Assembly: GCA_003224175.1 (NCBI GenBank) | Contig: QHYQ01000185.1 | Location: 1-34,680, forward strand | Length of the DNA: 34,680 nt | Direction of reading: 5' to 3' | Source of the DNA: Acidobacteriota bacterium | Lineage (GTDB): Bacteria; Acidobacteriota; Terriglobia; Acidiferrales; UBA7541 | Shown here: positions 1-7,597 of the stretch, piece after piece | Layout of the letters: the number at the start of each line of letters is the position of its first letter | How positions within the stretch are numbered: the first letter of the stretch is position 1 | Position numbers and translations under genes: made by a program | The notes under the pieces: model-generated | Databases searched by the model: none | What the model was told of the DNA's origin: nothing | What the model saw: the letters and a program-made list of their open reading frames with translations, nothing else

Positions 1-150
1 CGCCATGGCGAGTCGGAGGCCGTGAAACGGTTCGAATCGATATACTCGCCCGAGTTGGTTGGTGGAGATGTGGTGTTCACCGATTATGAGCTCATCGCCG
101 GAAAGCCGACCGCGGAACAGTGGACACCAAGTTTGCGCGCGTCGGGGTAG
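1..150 (+). CDS. C-terminal end of an unidentified protein (partial)
   Basis: Frame 1 is open from the left edge to a TAG at 148-150 and gives 49 residues ending in QWTPSLRASG. The composition looks like coding sequence (charged and hydrophobic residues alternate), and the stop overlaps a hairpin that could end transcription. I do not recognise the family. The start lies outside the window, so no function can be assigned. Confidence 0.5.
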   Translation, partial: RHGESEAVKRFESIYSPELVGGDVVFTDYELIAGKPTAEQWTPSLRASG

Positions 151-166
151 AGCCGGGGTCCCCGAC
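141..166 (+). terminator. GC-rich hairpin at the end of the first gene
   Basis: GTCGGGG (141-147) pairs perfectly with CCCCGAC (160-166) around a 12-nt loop and overlaps the stop codon of the partial gene. A second GC-rich dyad, GCGCTC/GAGCGC, follows at 171-184. There is no U-tract, so this is at best a weak or factor-assisted terminator. Confidence 0.3.
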
Positions 167-272
167 GCACGCGCTCTCGAGCGCGCGCACTCGCGCTAAG
201 AAGGTCGCGTGCGCTGGGGTGGTGAGCGAAGGCTCTCTCTTTTGCAGTGCAGGAGCCGAAGGAGGAACACAC

Positions 273-1988
273 ATGAGTGACGTCATGAGAATGGCGAAGA
301 CGGTTGTGCTCGTCTTGGCGGGGCTGGCGTTGGCCCTGCCTGCACGGTCACAAAATGCCGACACCGTCTTCCTGAACGGCAAAATCCTGACCGTGGACAA
401 TCAGTTTTCCACGCGCGAAGCGCTGGCCGTCCGCGACGGCAGGATCGTAGCCCTCGGCAGCAGCGCGGAAATGAAAAAACTGGCGGGTGCGAAATCGCGC
501 GTGATTGCTCTGCAGGGCCGCACGGTCATTCCGGGGCTGATCGATAACCACATGCATGCGATTCGCGCCGCGCAGACTTTCAGCACGGAAGTGAACTGGA
601 TCGGGGCAGCCTCGCTCACCGAGGCGTTGGCCCGAATTCATGACGCGGCGCAGAAGATGAAACCGGGCGCCTGGCTGATCGTGGTAACGCCGCCTGCGAC
701 GATCGACACGTTCAAAGAAAGACGCCGGCCGACGCAGGCCGAACTCACTGCTGCGGCGCCCAATAATCCCGTATACGTGCAGCTGGGCTATGGCTGGGCC
801 ATGATGACGCCGCGGGCCTTTGAGGCACTGAAGATCACGAGCGACGCCGATCTGCCCCGCGGCGCCAAGCTAGAGAAGGACGCGGGCGGGAACCCAACCG
901 GAGTGGTCACCGGCAACATGGTCGATCTATTCGACCGCCTGCCCAAGCCGACCTTCGACGAGCAGGTCGAGGGCACGAAGGAATTTTTCCGTGAACTGAA
1001 TCGCCTGGGTTTGACCGGGATGGTGGATCCCGGAGGAAATAACGTCAGGCCGGAATCGTACCAGGCGCTCTTCAAGATCTGGCACGACGGACAGTTGACG
1101 CTGCGCGTGGTTTACAGCCTCTGCGGCATGACGCCGGCCCACGAATTCGAGGAGTACAAAAATTATTTGGCCATGATGCCGATGGGATTTGGCGACGAGA
1201 TGCTGCGCTTCAACGGCATCGGCGAACGCATCACCTGGGCTATGAATGGTATTACCGGGCAGGCACCCGAAGCCGACATAGCGAAGTATTACGAAATCGT
1301 GCGCTGGGCCGCCGAACACAATTTGGCCCTGACGATGCATTGGGATAGCGACAAAAACGTGGACCAGCTCCTGACCGTCTTCGAGCGCGTCAATAAAGAA
1401 TTCTCCATCGCCAATCTGCGCTGGACCATCGCCCATCTCAACGACGGCTCCGCCGCTACGTTCCAGCGCATGAAGGCGCTGGGCGTGGGCTGGACCATGC
1501 AGGACGCCATGTACAACGACGGCGACCAGGTGGTCGCAAAAGAGGGCGCCGAAGCGGCGCGGCGCATGCCGCCGGTGATGACCGCAAAAAAGACCGGCAT
1601 TGTCGTCAGCGCGGGCACAGACGCGCACCGCGTCTCTACGTACAACCCGTTCACGGTGCTGCAATGGCTCGCCGACGGCAAAACCGCCAGCGGCCATGCG
1701 CTGCGCGGGCCGGAGGAAGCGCCTAGCCGTGCCGACGCATTGCGTTTCTACACCATGGGAAGCGCCTGGATGGCTCACGATGAAGCGAGGCGGGGCTCAC
1801 TGGAAATCGGCAAATTCGCTGATCTCGCCGTCCTCAGCCAGGATTACATGACCGAGCCGGTGGAAGACATCGGTAAGAATTCATCGGTGCTCACAATGCT
1901 CGGCGGGAAAATCGTTTATGCCGCCGGGCCATATGCCCAACTCGAACGCAAGCCCAGTGCCGGCAAAGCCGTCATCAGCGAGAGGTAA
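273..1988 (+). CDS. secreted amidohydrolase family 3 protein (YtcJ-like)
   Basis: 571-residue metal-dependent hydrolase of the amidohydrolase 3 / YtcJ group. The ATG at 273 was chosen because AAGGAGG lies just upstream (about 259-265) and because it places a signal peptide at the N-terminus (hydrophobic run about residues 10-24, cleavage near ARSQ-NA). The reading frame is open further upstream (to 120), but that part overlaps the previous gene and has no ribosome site. The first metal-ligand motif is HMH at 93-95 inside VIPGLIDNHMH. The late Asp motif is TDAH at 449-452. The C-terminal beta-strand module (SLEIGKFADLAVL) is typical of the family. The substrate cannot be predicted; relatives act on amide or ester bonds of small molecules. 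Export is inferred from the signal peptide. Confidence 0.9.
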   Translation: MSDVMRMAKTVVLVLAGLALALPARSQNADTVFLNGKILTVDNQFSTREALAVRDGRIVALGSSAEMKKLAGAKSRVIALQGRTVIPGLIDNHMHAIRAAQTFSTEVNWIGAASLTEALARIHDAAQKMKPGAWLIVVTPPATIDTFKERRRPTQAELTAAAPNNPVYVQLGYGWAMMTPRAFEALKITSDADLPRGAKLEKDAGGNPTGVVTGNMVDLFDRLPKPTFDEQVEGTKEFFRELNRLGLTGMVDPGGNNVRPESYQALFKIWHDGQLTLRVVYSLCGMTPAHEFEEYKNYLAMMPMGFGDEMLRFNGIGERITWAMNGITGQAPEADIAKYYEIVRWAAEHNLALTMHWDSDKNVDQLLTVFERVNKEFSIANLRWTIAHLNDGSAATFQRMKALGVGWTMQDAMYNDGDQVVAKEGAEAARRMPPVMTAKKTGIVVSAGTDAHRVSTYNPFTVLQWLADGKTASGHALRGPEEAPSRADALRFYTMGSAWMAHDEARRGSLEIGKFADLAVLSQDYMTEPVEDIGKNSSVLTMLGGKIVYAAGPYAQLERKPSAGKAVISER

Positions 1989-2093
1989 GACAAATTGCGC
2001 GACTCGAGCGTGCCTCAGCAGAACGGGAAAGACAGAAGGCATTGGAGGGAACACCCCACCGAACGCTTTTCCTACTGAAGACTGGGGGGCAAC

Positions 2094-3209
2094 ATGCAGC
2101 GAATTCTTGCGGTTTTTCTTATCGGGCTGGCCAGTGTCGCGGTCCAGGCTCAGGACAACAAGCCAACGGACCTGGTTACGGTCGATCTGGGAAAGGATCA
2201 CTTCGCGGCAGGTCAAGATGTTACGGTGGCCAAGGGCGTCGCCGGAGATCTTCTGGCCGCGGGTAGGGAGATCGTGCTCGATGACAAGATTGGAGGCGAT
2301 GCGGTTGCTGCCGGCGGCACGGTGCGCCTGAATGGCAATATCTCTGACAACACCTACGCCGCGGGCGGCCAGATTTTCGTTAACGGCACGATTGCTCGCA
2401 ATGCGCGCATCGCGGGCGGGAACGTGGAGCTTGCGCCTTCGTCACGAATCGAAGGCGGGGCCAGCATCGCCGCCGGTCAGGCGCGACTGATGGGTTCGAT
2501 CGGTGGTTATCTGCAAGCGGCAGGCGGAAGCCTTTACCTCGATGGCCCCATCGGCGGAGACGTGGATGCGACGGCCCGTCAGATCCACCTGGGGCCGAAT
2601 GCCCGGATCAATGGACGGCTTCGCTATCGCAGCCGCAGAGCGCTGCAACAGGATGCCGGAGCGCAGGTGCTTGGCGGCATCGAGCAGCTTCCGTTCGCGG
2701 TTCGCACATCGCCGGCCATTGGGCGCGGTCTCGCACGACTGGCCTTCTGGATTTGGACTCTGGGCTTGATCGTGGTGGTTGCGATCCTGCTGCTTCTGCT
2801 TCCGGGCTTCGGCAACGTGATCGGCATGCTGGAAAGCCGCCCCGGCATGAGCGCCCTGCTCGGGTTTGCGCTGCTGGTTTGCATTCCGATTGCATCGCTG
2901 ATTTTGTTGATCACGCTGATCGGCGCTCCGCTGGCTCTGCTCTCCATCGCTGCCTACTTCGCGCTTCTGCTAGTGGGTTACCTGGCGGCGGCTGCGGCCA
3001 TGGGCGATCTGCTATTGAAGCGGCTGCGGCATGGGGCGGTCGAAACGGTTGGTTGGCGCATCGTTGCCGCAATCTGCGGAATTTTCATAATTGCGCTGCT
3101 CGGGCGAATCCCCGTGTTGGGTGGCCTGATCGTTTTTATGGCGCTGATCATGGGCATCGGAGCGGTGGCCCTGCAGATGACCAGAGCCCTCCGGCCGGCG
3201 GTCCACTAA
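2094..3209 (+). CDS. bactofilin-like (polymer-forming) membrane protein
   Basis: 371 residues. A signal peptide (residues 1-19, ending VQAQ) is followed by a glycine-rich repeat region (about 45-190) with recurring G-D-x-x-A-A-G and G-x-I-x-x-x turns, typical of the right-handed beta-helix of bactofilin/polymer-forming proteins. From about residue 215 there are roughly four hydrophobic helices (near 215-240, 250-285, 288-310 and 325-365), so the helix is probably presented outside the cytoplasmic membrane and anchored by the C-terminal half. The start ATG at 2094 follows a GGGGGG stretch. The gene stands alone, 105 bp after the amidohydrolase. A structural or cell-envelope scaffold role is inference from the family; no enzymatic motif is visible. 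Confidence 0.8.
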   Translation: MQRILAVFLIGLASVAVQAQDNKPTDLVTVDLGKDHFAAGQDVTVAKGVAGDLLAAGREIVLDDKIGGDAVAAGGTVRLNGNISDNTYAAGGQIFVNGTIARNARIAGGNVELAPSSRIEGGASIAAGQARLMGSIGGYLQAAGGSLYLDGPIGGDVDATARQIHLGPNARINGRLRYRSRRALQQDAGAQVLGGIEQLPFAVRTSPAIGRGLARLAFWIWTLGLIVVVAILLLLLPGFGNVIGMLESRPGMSALLGFALLVCIPIASLILLITLIGAPLALLSIAAYFALLLVGYLAAAAAMGDLLLKRLRHGAVETVGWRIVAAICGIFIIALLGRIPVLGGLIVFMALIMGIGAVALQMTRALRPAVH

Positions 3210-3227
3210 CTCAAGGAATGGTGAAAG

Positions 3228-3259
3228 CACGGCGGCCCCGACCGCACAGGGCCGCCGTG
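3228..3259. terminator. strong hairpin between convergent genes
   Basis: CACGGCGGCCC (3228-3238) is perfectly complementary to GGGCCGCCGTG (3249-3259) around a 10-nt loop. It sits between the ends of the bactofilin-like gene (+) and the small secreted gene (-), where a shared bidirectional terminator is expected. No U-tract follows on either strand. Confidence 0.55.
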
Positions 3260-3305
3260 ACAAGGCAAGGACGAAACGCGCGAGCTCGAGCCGTGCGGCG
3301 CGGAT

Positions 3306-3731
3306 CTACTCTTTGCCTTCGATGTGGGCCTGGAGGTGCTTGGCGCAAGCCTCGGCGGTGGTTTGCTCGCCGTGCACAGTATTCTTCTTGTTCACGGCGT
3401 AGGCAAATACGACGGCGCTGGTCTTGGTGTTCACCACGGAAATGCTGGCCTGATCATCGGAGTGGATGCTGCCCTGAAAGGCGACTTTGGCCCATCCGGC
3501 TTTCTCGTGTTGTGCTGTGCCGGTGATGATGAAGTCGGCAGCTTGCCGATCCGCCACTACCATCAGCTGCACTTTCTTTTTCTGAAGTGCGGCGGCCAGG
3601 TAGTTTTCAAATCCGTCCATGGGCTCGATGTAGACCTTGGAGCCCGCCGGTAGATTCAAGATCGTCTGCTGCGCGTAAGCCGCACACACCATGCTCAAAA
3701 TCAAAACCACAATTGCAGTTGCTTTTTTCAT
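3306..3731 (-). CDS. small secreted protein of unknown function
   Basis: 141 residues with a clear signal peptide (MKKATAIVVLILSMVCAAYAQ). The mature part contains KVYIEPMDGFENYLAAAL and an ADFIITGTAQ segment, then an alternating beta pattern ending in AEACAKHLQAHIEGKE. Proteins of this type are, to my knowledge, common and uncharacterised in Acidobacteria. The pattern (a value 'made by' a set name, then D-F-x-I-T-G) resembles small envelope proteins that bind or sense, but no function is assigned. It converges on the bactofilin-like gene and is divergent from the receiver gene. Confidence 0.75.
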   Translation of the reverse strand: MKKATAIVVLILSMVCAAYAQQTILNLPAGSKVYIEPMDGFENYLAAALQKKKVQLMVVADRQAADFIITGTAQHEKAGWAKVAFQGSIHSDDQASISVVNTKTSAVVFAYAVNKKNTVHGEQTTAEACAKHLQAHIEGKE

Positions 3732-3974
3732 TCTGCCCTCCGCGTCGCAGCTTCCGCTATTGCTGCGCGCGCGGGGAACCGTACGGCAGTACTACTGTGC
3801 CGATAGCGTAACCTCAGCCCTGCGCCGCAAACACGCAGCATACCGGCGAGCTACGGAGCCACGCGGCTCGCGGCGTTCGCCTAGTATTCGCTAGGGCGCC
3901 GGGTGAATGCCGTATTGTACCGAGGCCTGACCATTGGATACTTATGCTGGGGTATTGTCTTGCCTGGAGATGCC

Positions 3975-4364
3975 GTGCCTATTCTCGCCAAAATCCTCAT
4001 CGCTGATGACCACGAGCTAGTGCGTCGTCAGTTGTGCGCTCTGCTGGCGCAGCAGCGGCACTGGGAGATCTACGAAGCGGCCGACGGCCAAATGGCCGTT
4101 GACGAGACTCGGCGGCTCAAGCCAGACGTCGCGGTTCTGGACATCGTCATGCCGGTGATGAGCGGCATCGAAGCAGCCCATGAACTGCGCCGCCTCGTGC
4201 CAGGCACAAAGATCATCCTCATGAGCAGCCACTACACGGCTGAAGAAGCCGGGACTTTGGCGCGGTTATTCGGGGATGGTGACTTCGTGTTGAAATCCGA
4301 GGCCGGCACAGATCTTGTACCGGCGATCAACCGGGTTTTGCCCGCGGAATCGCGCGCCGTGTGA
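3975..4364 (+). CDS. receiver-only response regulator (CheY-like REC domain)
   Basis: 129 residues from GTG at 3975, chosen because GGAG lies 5-9 bases upstream and because translation from it begins directly at the first beta-strand (KILIADDHE). The frame stays open to 3903, but that extension is not domain-like. The acidic pair DD near residue 11, the phospho-acceptor Asp in VLDIVMP, the Thr/Ser position in LMSSH and the conserved Lys in FVLKSEAG are all present. The sequence is most like the receiver of NarL/FixJ regulators, yet no HTH output follows; it stops after the last helix. It could act as a phosphate relay or sink for the HisKA_3 kinases elsewhere in the window, which is inference. 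Confidence 0.85.
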   Translation: MPILAKILIADDHELVRRQLCALLAQQRHWEIYEAADGQMAVDETRRLKPDVAVLDIVMPVMSGIEAAHELRRLVPGTKIILMSSHYTAEEAGTLARLFGDGDFVLKSEAGTDLVPAINRVLPAESRAV

Positions 4365-4404
4365 GCGCTGGGAACGCGCCTATTTCGTGTTCCTATCCGA
4401 AAAA

Positions 4405-4455
4405 AGAGATTCTTCGGGTGTACGGCGTAAACCCGCTCGGAATGACAACTCGCGT
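4405..4455. repeat. dispersed extragenic repeat (degenerate copy)
   Basis: The stretch GAGATTCTTCGGGTG ... CTCGGAATGACAA has the look of a short extragenic element that I recall as frequent in Terriglobia genomes (GAGATTCTTCG - variable centre - CAGAATGACA). It lies between the receiver gene and the PEGA gene. A related element lies at 11629-11664. Confidence 0.35.
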
Positions 4456-4481
4456 ACTCGCTGCAGTGGCAGAAGGCCGCT

Positions 4482-5075
4482 CTACGGCTTGTTCTGGGAA
4501 TCGGCTTCTTTCTCGAGGACGATCTTCATGCGGGATTTGTCGCGGGCGGCGGGATTGATCTCGGTTTCGTACGCGCGATAGCCGCTGAGGGTAACCTTCA
4601 GCCGGTGTTTTCCCGGCGCGACCAGCATGGAATGAAACCTGCCTCCAAAATCGCCGCCATGGCCGACGTAAGCATCGTCGAGAAAAACGGCGGCGCGTTT
4701 AGGTTGAATGTCTAAACGCAGCTCCGCGGCATCGTCGCCGGGGTAGACGGCCTTCGGATTTTCTTCCATGACGACGTCGATGGTTTGCGGTTGGCCCGGC
4801 TCGACAACGATCTTTTTGACGAAATCCTTGTATCCGTCCTGGCGAATCGAAATTTCGTGTTCTCCGGGTGCCAGCAAGACTTTTTTATCTCCCTTCAGCT
4901 CCTTGACGTAGCCGAAATATTTGCCGTCGATCCACACGCCGGAATCTCTCTCTTGTTCGTTATCCGCGGAAAAGCGCACCTCCCCGGGCTGCTGATTCTG
5001 CCGAGGGTGAGCGCCACGACATGCCGGCGCGAAGACTAGCAAAAACAGCGCGGTTGAAATCGTCAGAAGCCACAT
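4482..5075 (-). CDS. PEGA-domain lipoprotein
   Basis: 197 residues. The N-terminus (MWLLTISTALFLLVFAPAC) is a signal peptide ending in a lipobox-like FAPAC, so membrane anchoring through Cys19 is likely. Two PEGA-type beta modules follow: residues about 45-103 (GVWIDGKYFGYV ... LLAPGEHEISIRQDGYKDF) and about 115-190 (AAVFLDDAYVGHGGDF ... LVAPGKHRLKVTLSGYRAYE). Both carry the family signature P-G-x-H/K-x-[LIV] and a closing G-Y. PEGA modules occur in surface proteins of Acidobacteria and archaea; they are thought to mediate binding and have no catalytic residues. The gene faces the receiver gene tail to tail. Confidence 0.85.
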   Translation of the reverse strand: MWLLTISTALFLLVFAPACRGAHPRQNQQPGEVRFSADNEQERDSGVWIDGKYFGYVKELKGDKKVLLAPGEHEISIRQDGYKDFVKKIVVEPGQPQTIDVVMEENPKAVYPGDDAAELRLDIQPKRAAVFLDDAYVGHGGDFGGRFHSMLVAPGKHRLKVTLSGYRAYETEINPAARDKSRMKIVLEKEADSQNKP

Positions 5076-5233
5076 GCGGAGCCTCCTGCCCCCAGCGCCC
5101 GCAAAAGCAGTGTCTGGGCTCGGTATGTATCCTTACCACAAACCGGCATCCTGACTATCGCGTTTTTCGCGCTGCGCCGAAGAAAAGACGAGCGGAGCTG
5201 ACCGAAGCCACCACTCGAAAGGCCGAGTCAGCC

Positions 5234-5263
5234 TTGACACAGCCAATTTCCGGCCATTACGAT
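5234..5263 (+). promoter_or_regulatory. candidate sigma-70 promoter for the DUF6632 gene
   Basis: TTGACA at 5234-5239 (perfect -35), 18-bp spacer, TACGAT at 5258-5263 (4 of 6 matches to the -10). It points at the gene starting at 5315, about 45 bp downstream. Confidence 0.45.
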
Positions 5264-5314
5264 TCGCTCCCAATGATGTCGGTGCCCAAATGAGAACAAT
5301 CCAAGGAGGCGAAT

Positions 5315-5467
5315 ATGACCCCTGCTACCCGGCTCAGCACTCTGCGCATTCTCTTGGTTCTAGTTGGACTGATTTTCATTTTCGCTGTGTATCCGCTGAT
5401 GACCGTCGTCTGGCCGTCGGGATGGCGATGGCAACCCAATCAACCTGAGTACGAACAGAACAAATGA
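5315..5467 (+). CDS. DUF6632 protein, N-terminal fragment (split gene)
   Basis: 50 residues from ATG 5315, preceded by CCAAGGAGGCGAAT (strong ribosome site AAGGAGG at 5303-5309). One membrane helix (RILLVLVGLIFIFAVYPLMT) is followed by WPSGWRWQPNQPEYEQNK and a TGA. The WPSGW...PEYE motif is what I know from the first half of DUF6632 membrane proteins, which are usually one polypeptide of about 130-140 residues. The frame break is explained by a 5-bp tandem duplication GAACA GAACA at 5453-5462; with one copy removed the protein runs on as EYEQMILG. The stop overlaps the ATG of the second half (ATGA), so coupled translation of both halves is possible. Confidence 0.75.
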   Translation: MTPATRLSTLRILLVLVGLIFIFAVYPLMTVVWPSGWRWQPNQPEYEQNK

Positions 5468-5736
5468 TTCTAGGGATCTATGCCACACTCGGAGTATTTC
5501 TCCTGATCGCGTCTCGAAATCCCTTGCGACATCTCAGCCTGATCTGGTTCACCGTGTGGTCGAGTCTGGTCCATGCGGGAGTCATGACCATCCAGGCGGT
5601 GGAGACTCCCGCGGAGCACGGTCATCTAATGGGCGATGTACCAGCGCTGGTAATTGTGGCTGTTCTCCTGGCGATCTTCACTCCGCGCGCCGCTGCGGCC
5701 CAACGGGTGGGTGTTCCCGCCGCACATCCGGCCTGA
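5464..5736 (+). CDS. DUF6632 protein, C-terminal fragment (split gene)
   Basis: 90 residues starting at the ATG of an ATGA overlap with the upstream half. MILGIYATLGVFLLIASRNP and the following LIWFTVWSSLVHAGVMTIQA, GDVPALVIVAVLLAIFTPR segments are three hydrophobic stretches that match the second half of DUF6632 proteins as I know them. No ribosome site of its own is visible (the bases before the ATG are AACAGAACAA), so expression depends on coupling from the upstream half. The two halves together would rebuild a four-helix membrane protein. Its function is unknown. Confidence 0.75.
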   Translation: MILGIYATLGVFLLIASRNPLRHLSLIWFTVWSSLVHAGVMTIQAVETPAEHGHLMGDVPALVIVAVLLAIFTPRAAAAQRVGVPAAHPA

Positions 5737-5764
5737 GATAGGCAGAGCGTGCCCCAATTAGCCG

Positions 5765-6289
5765 TCAGGAGTTGAGGTCGCGCAGGAGTTCGGCGGCTTC
5801 CGAGGCGGTGAGGATCCCTTTGTGTTCCAGAACCCGCAGAAGCTTCGTGGCGAAACGCACATTCATTTTTGAGGCCCGTTGCGACACGCCTGCGGAAGCA
5901 CTGGCGCGGAAAGAGGATTCTGCAGGAGAAGAAGCGCCCTCCAACCAGGATACGACGGTGTCCATCTGCACGGGCGTGAGTTGCTCGAAGAGCAAGCCCA
6001 TTCCCGTACCCATGTGGCAAGACGTCACTTCGGCTCGAAATTCCAGGCGCTGATCATTCTTCATCAGTTGCAAGCGGACCCGAGTGCCCACGGGAAATGG
6101 ATTCAGCGTATCGATATAACAGCCGCGCAAGCTCAAGTCCCATGTGCGGGCGGAAATTCGCGTGTTGCCGCCAACGTCAATCAGTTCGATGGGACAGATG
6201 AAAGGGTAACGCCGGGCTTCGCGGCGCTCGGCCGCAGCCGTCTGCCTATCGTTGGGCTGTTCGGGGGGCGGATCGAGTTCGTTGGACAT
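5765..6289 (-). CDS. PilZ-domain protein
   Basis: 174 residues. The start ATG at 6289 is preferred; the frame is open to 6724 but that part overlaps a gene in another frame. The PilZ domain (about residues 24-118) has the RxxxR c-di-GMP motif in RREARRYPF and DLSLRG as the D/NxSxxG motif, followed by an even beta pattern. A C-terminal helical tail ends in LRVLEHKGILTASEAAELLRDL, a possible dimer or partner-binding helix. It lies 14 bp downstream of the small gene 6304-6600, so they are probably one operon. Binding of c-di-GMP is expected from the family motifs; the output partner is unknown. Confidence 0.85.
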   Translation of the reverse strand: MSNELDPPPEQPNDRQTAAAERREARRYPFICPIELIDVGGNTRISARTWDLSLRGCYIDTLNPFPVGTRVRLQLMKNDQRLEFRAEVTSCHMGTGMGLLFEQLTPVQMDTVVSWLEGASSPAESSFRASASAGVSQRASKMNVRFATKLLRVLEHKGILTASEAAELLRDLNS

Positions 6290-6303
6290 TCGTGGCGGCG
6301 GAT

Positions 6304-6600
6304 CTAGTGGGTGTAGCGCGCTCGAGTGTAGGCGTATCCATAGACATTCTGCTCGATGCTGTAGGCTTGAGGCAACCACCAGAGCTTGCGCACGACGCCA
6401 AAACGTGACGTGCGCATTTTGTGCCCCACCCACAATGCACCGATCGCGTAGGCCGCGCCATACGCATACATGGCCACCGGGTGGCCCAGCATCGGACGCA
6501 ACATCGGGTTGTGCTCGTGGAATCCACCCAGCTCGAAATCGCGCTGCGTTTGGCGATAGTCCATCGTCTTGGCAGTCACATCGATAGCCGTCAGTGCCAT
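6304..6600 (-). CDS. conserved hypothetical membrane-associated protein, N-terminus possibly lost
   Basis: 98 residues from ATG 6600 (a TTG directly before it is an alternative). Contains TMDYRQTQRDF, HEHNPMLRPMLGHP, a hydrophobic helix (AMYAYGAAYAIGALWVGHKM) and RKLWWLPQAY. The pattern 'x-E-x-NP ... membrane helix ... WWLPQ' is one I associate with small exported Acidobacteria proteins that start with a signal peptide. That signal peptide is missing here, but an open stretch in another frame just upstream (6603-6724, CVLIGSSLCQA) looks like one. See the finding on a possible frameshift. No function is known. Confidence 0.65.
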   Translation of the reverse strand: MALTAIDVTAKTMDYRQTQRDFELGGFHEHNPMLRPMLGHPVAMYAYGAAYAIGALWVGHKMRTSRFGVVRKLWWLPQAYSIEQNVYGYAYTRARYTH

Positions 6601-6724
6601 CAACCGGCCGGTCTCTCAACACTGCGACGATGGGGTTCTGCTTCCTCGGGAACGGCGGCTTGGCTGGCTTGTCTTTCACCGCCTGGCAGAGCGAAGAGCC
6701 GATCAGGACGCATTCGATGAGCAC

Positions 6725-7071
6725 TGTCGTTTGGCCTCAGGCGTGGATAAAGCAGGGCGAGCGCCACTCGGTTTCAGTTAAGTTATTTTCTATCAGTCAC
6801 ATACGGGAACCTAGGCGGGGTAGAAATTACACATCTGCAAGGAAGTGTTCATAAGCGGAAGGCATTGTACCTATAGGGGACGGTCGGGTGCTCCGCTTGT
6901 GCGCACCAACGTAGGCCCAATGGCTAGTTAAGCGGCTAAAGGAAGGCGTTGCCGTGAGGGAAACTCCGGCACAACCAAGGTAAGAGGCAGACCCCCATCA
7001 ACCCTTCATGCGGGACTCCCCTTTTCGCGCGATGGCGGGTTCGAAATGGCGTAACCCGAAGCAGCAGAGGA
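6725..7071. other. intergenic region without a recognisable gene
   Basis: 347 bp. No convincing reading frame. Around 6945-6985 there is a hairpin GTTGCCG/CGGCACAAC with an inner GAG/CTC pair, in a purine-rich context (AAAGGAAGGCG ... AACCAAGGTAAGAGGCAGACC). It looks structured but matches no riboswitch or small RNA class that I can name. Confidence 0.4.
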
Positions 7072-7458
7072 TCAGGCGCCGGTGAGGAATTGGTACTGCT
7101 GCGAGGTGAGGGGCACGACGGAGAGCCGTCCCTGGCGAACCAGCGGCGAATCGGCGAAGAGCTTATTGGCCTTGATCTCCGCCAGCGATACGTGCTTAAC
7201 GAGGGATTTTCCGGCCTTGATCTTCACTGCGGGAGTTTTGGGATTGGAAGCATCCACGGAAACAACCGACGCGGTGCCCACCGCGCTCTTGCGGTCACCA
7301 GTTTCATAGATGATGAGGCGAGTTCCCGGCTTCATTTGGCCGAGATTCCTCAAGGCCACGGGATTCGAGACGCCATCCCACAAAGTCGTATCGTCCCGCT
7401 GGAGATTCTCGAAGGAATATTCGGAAGGCTCGGTTTTGAGCAGGTAATCGGCAGCCAT
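7072..7458 (-). CDS. EVE-domain protein
   Basis: 128 residues, almost exactly one EVE domain (related to PUA/YTH folds, thymocyte nuclear protein 1 type). The family start MAADYLLKTEPSEYSFENL, the WDGVSNPVALRNL motif, the GTRLIIYETGDRKSAVGTA strand pair and the terminal PLTSQQYQFL are characteristic. EVE domains are thought to bind modified bases in nucleic acids; in bacteria the domain is linked to restriction and RNA-modification contexts, but no such partner is next to this copy. Start ATG 7458 is preceded by GAGGAA. The gene is divergent from the NTF2-like gene at 7598. Confidence 0.9.
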   Translation of the reverse strand: MAADYLLKTEPSEYSFENLQRDDTTLWDGVSNPVALRNLGQMKPGTRLIIYETGDRKSAVGTASVVSVDASNPKTPAVKIKAGKSLVKHVSLAEIKANKLFADSPLVRQGRLSVVPLTSQQYQFLTGA

Positions 7459-7522
7459 GAGTTCCTCGCTTTGCGCCTGTTTGGCACGGGCATTCTACAC
7501 TAGCGTTCCCTTGAGTAGAATT

Positions 7523-7541
7523 CGCGAAGCTCGCCTTCGCG
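7523..7541. promoter_or_regulatory. 7-bp inverted repeat in a divergent promoter region
   Basis: CGCGAAG (7523-7529) and CTTCGCG (7535-7541) are perfect complements with a 5-nt centre, between the divergent EVE and NTF2-like genes. It may be an operator or a hairpin; I cannot tell which. Confidence 0.25.
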
Positions 7542-7597
7542 GGCCCAAAACGTGATAGAAATAACGTGACAAGAATGAGGACGACGGGGAGTGTGCG

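Noticed and set aside
927-1778. Long minus-strand frame of 283 codons inside the amidohydrolase gene
   Set aside because: It is a shadow frame in GC-rich coding DNA: the plus strand has clear family motifs and a ribosome site, the minus strand has neither.
5765-6724. Full 319-residue reading of the first PilZ frame
   Set aside because: The part before 6289 has Arg/Ala/Pro-rich shadow composition and overlaps the real gene at 6304-6600.
6940-6990. Cobalamin or c-di-GMP riboswitch before 6304
   Set aside because: Some short pieces are similar, but the conserved core boxes are missing and the orientation does not fit a downstream gene.
7030-7055. GGGTTCGAAAT as a possible tRNA T-arm
   Set aside because: The flanks do not pair, and no acceptor or anticodon stem can be built around it.
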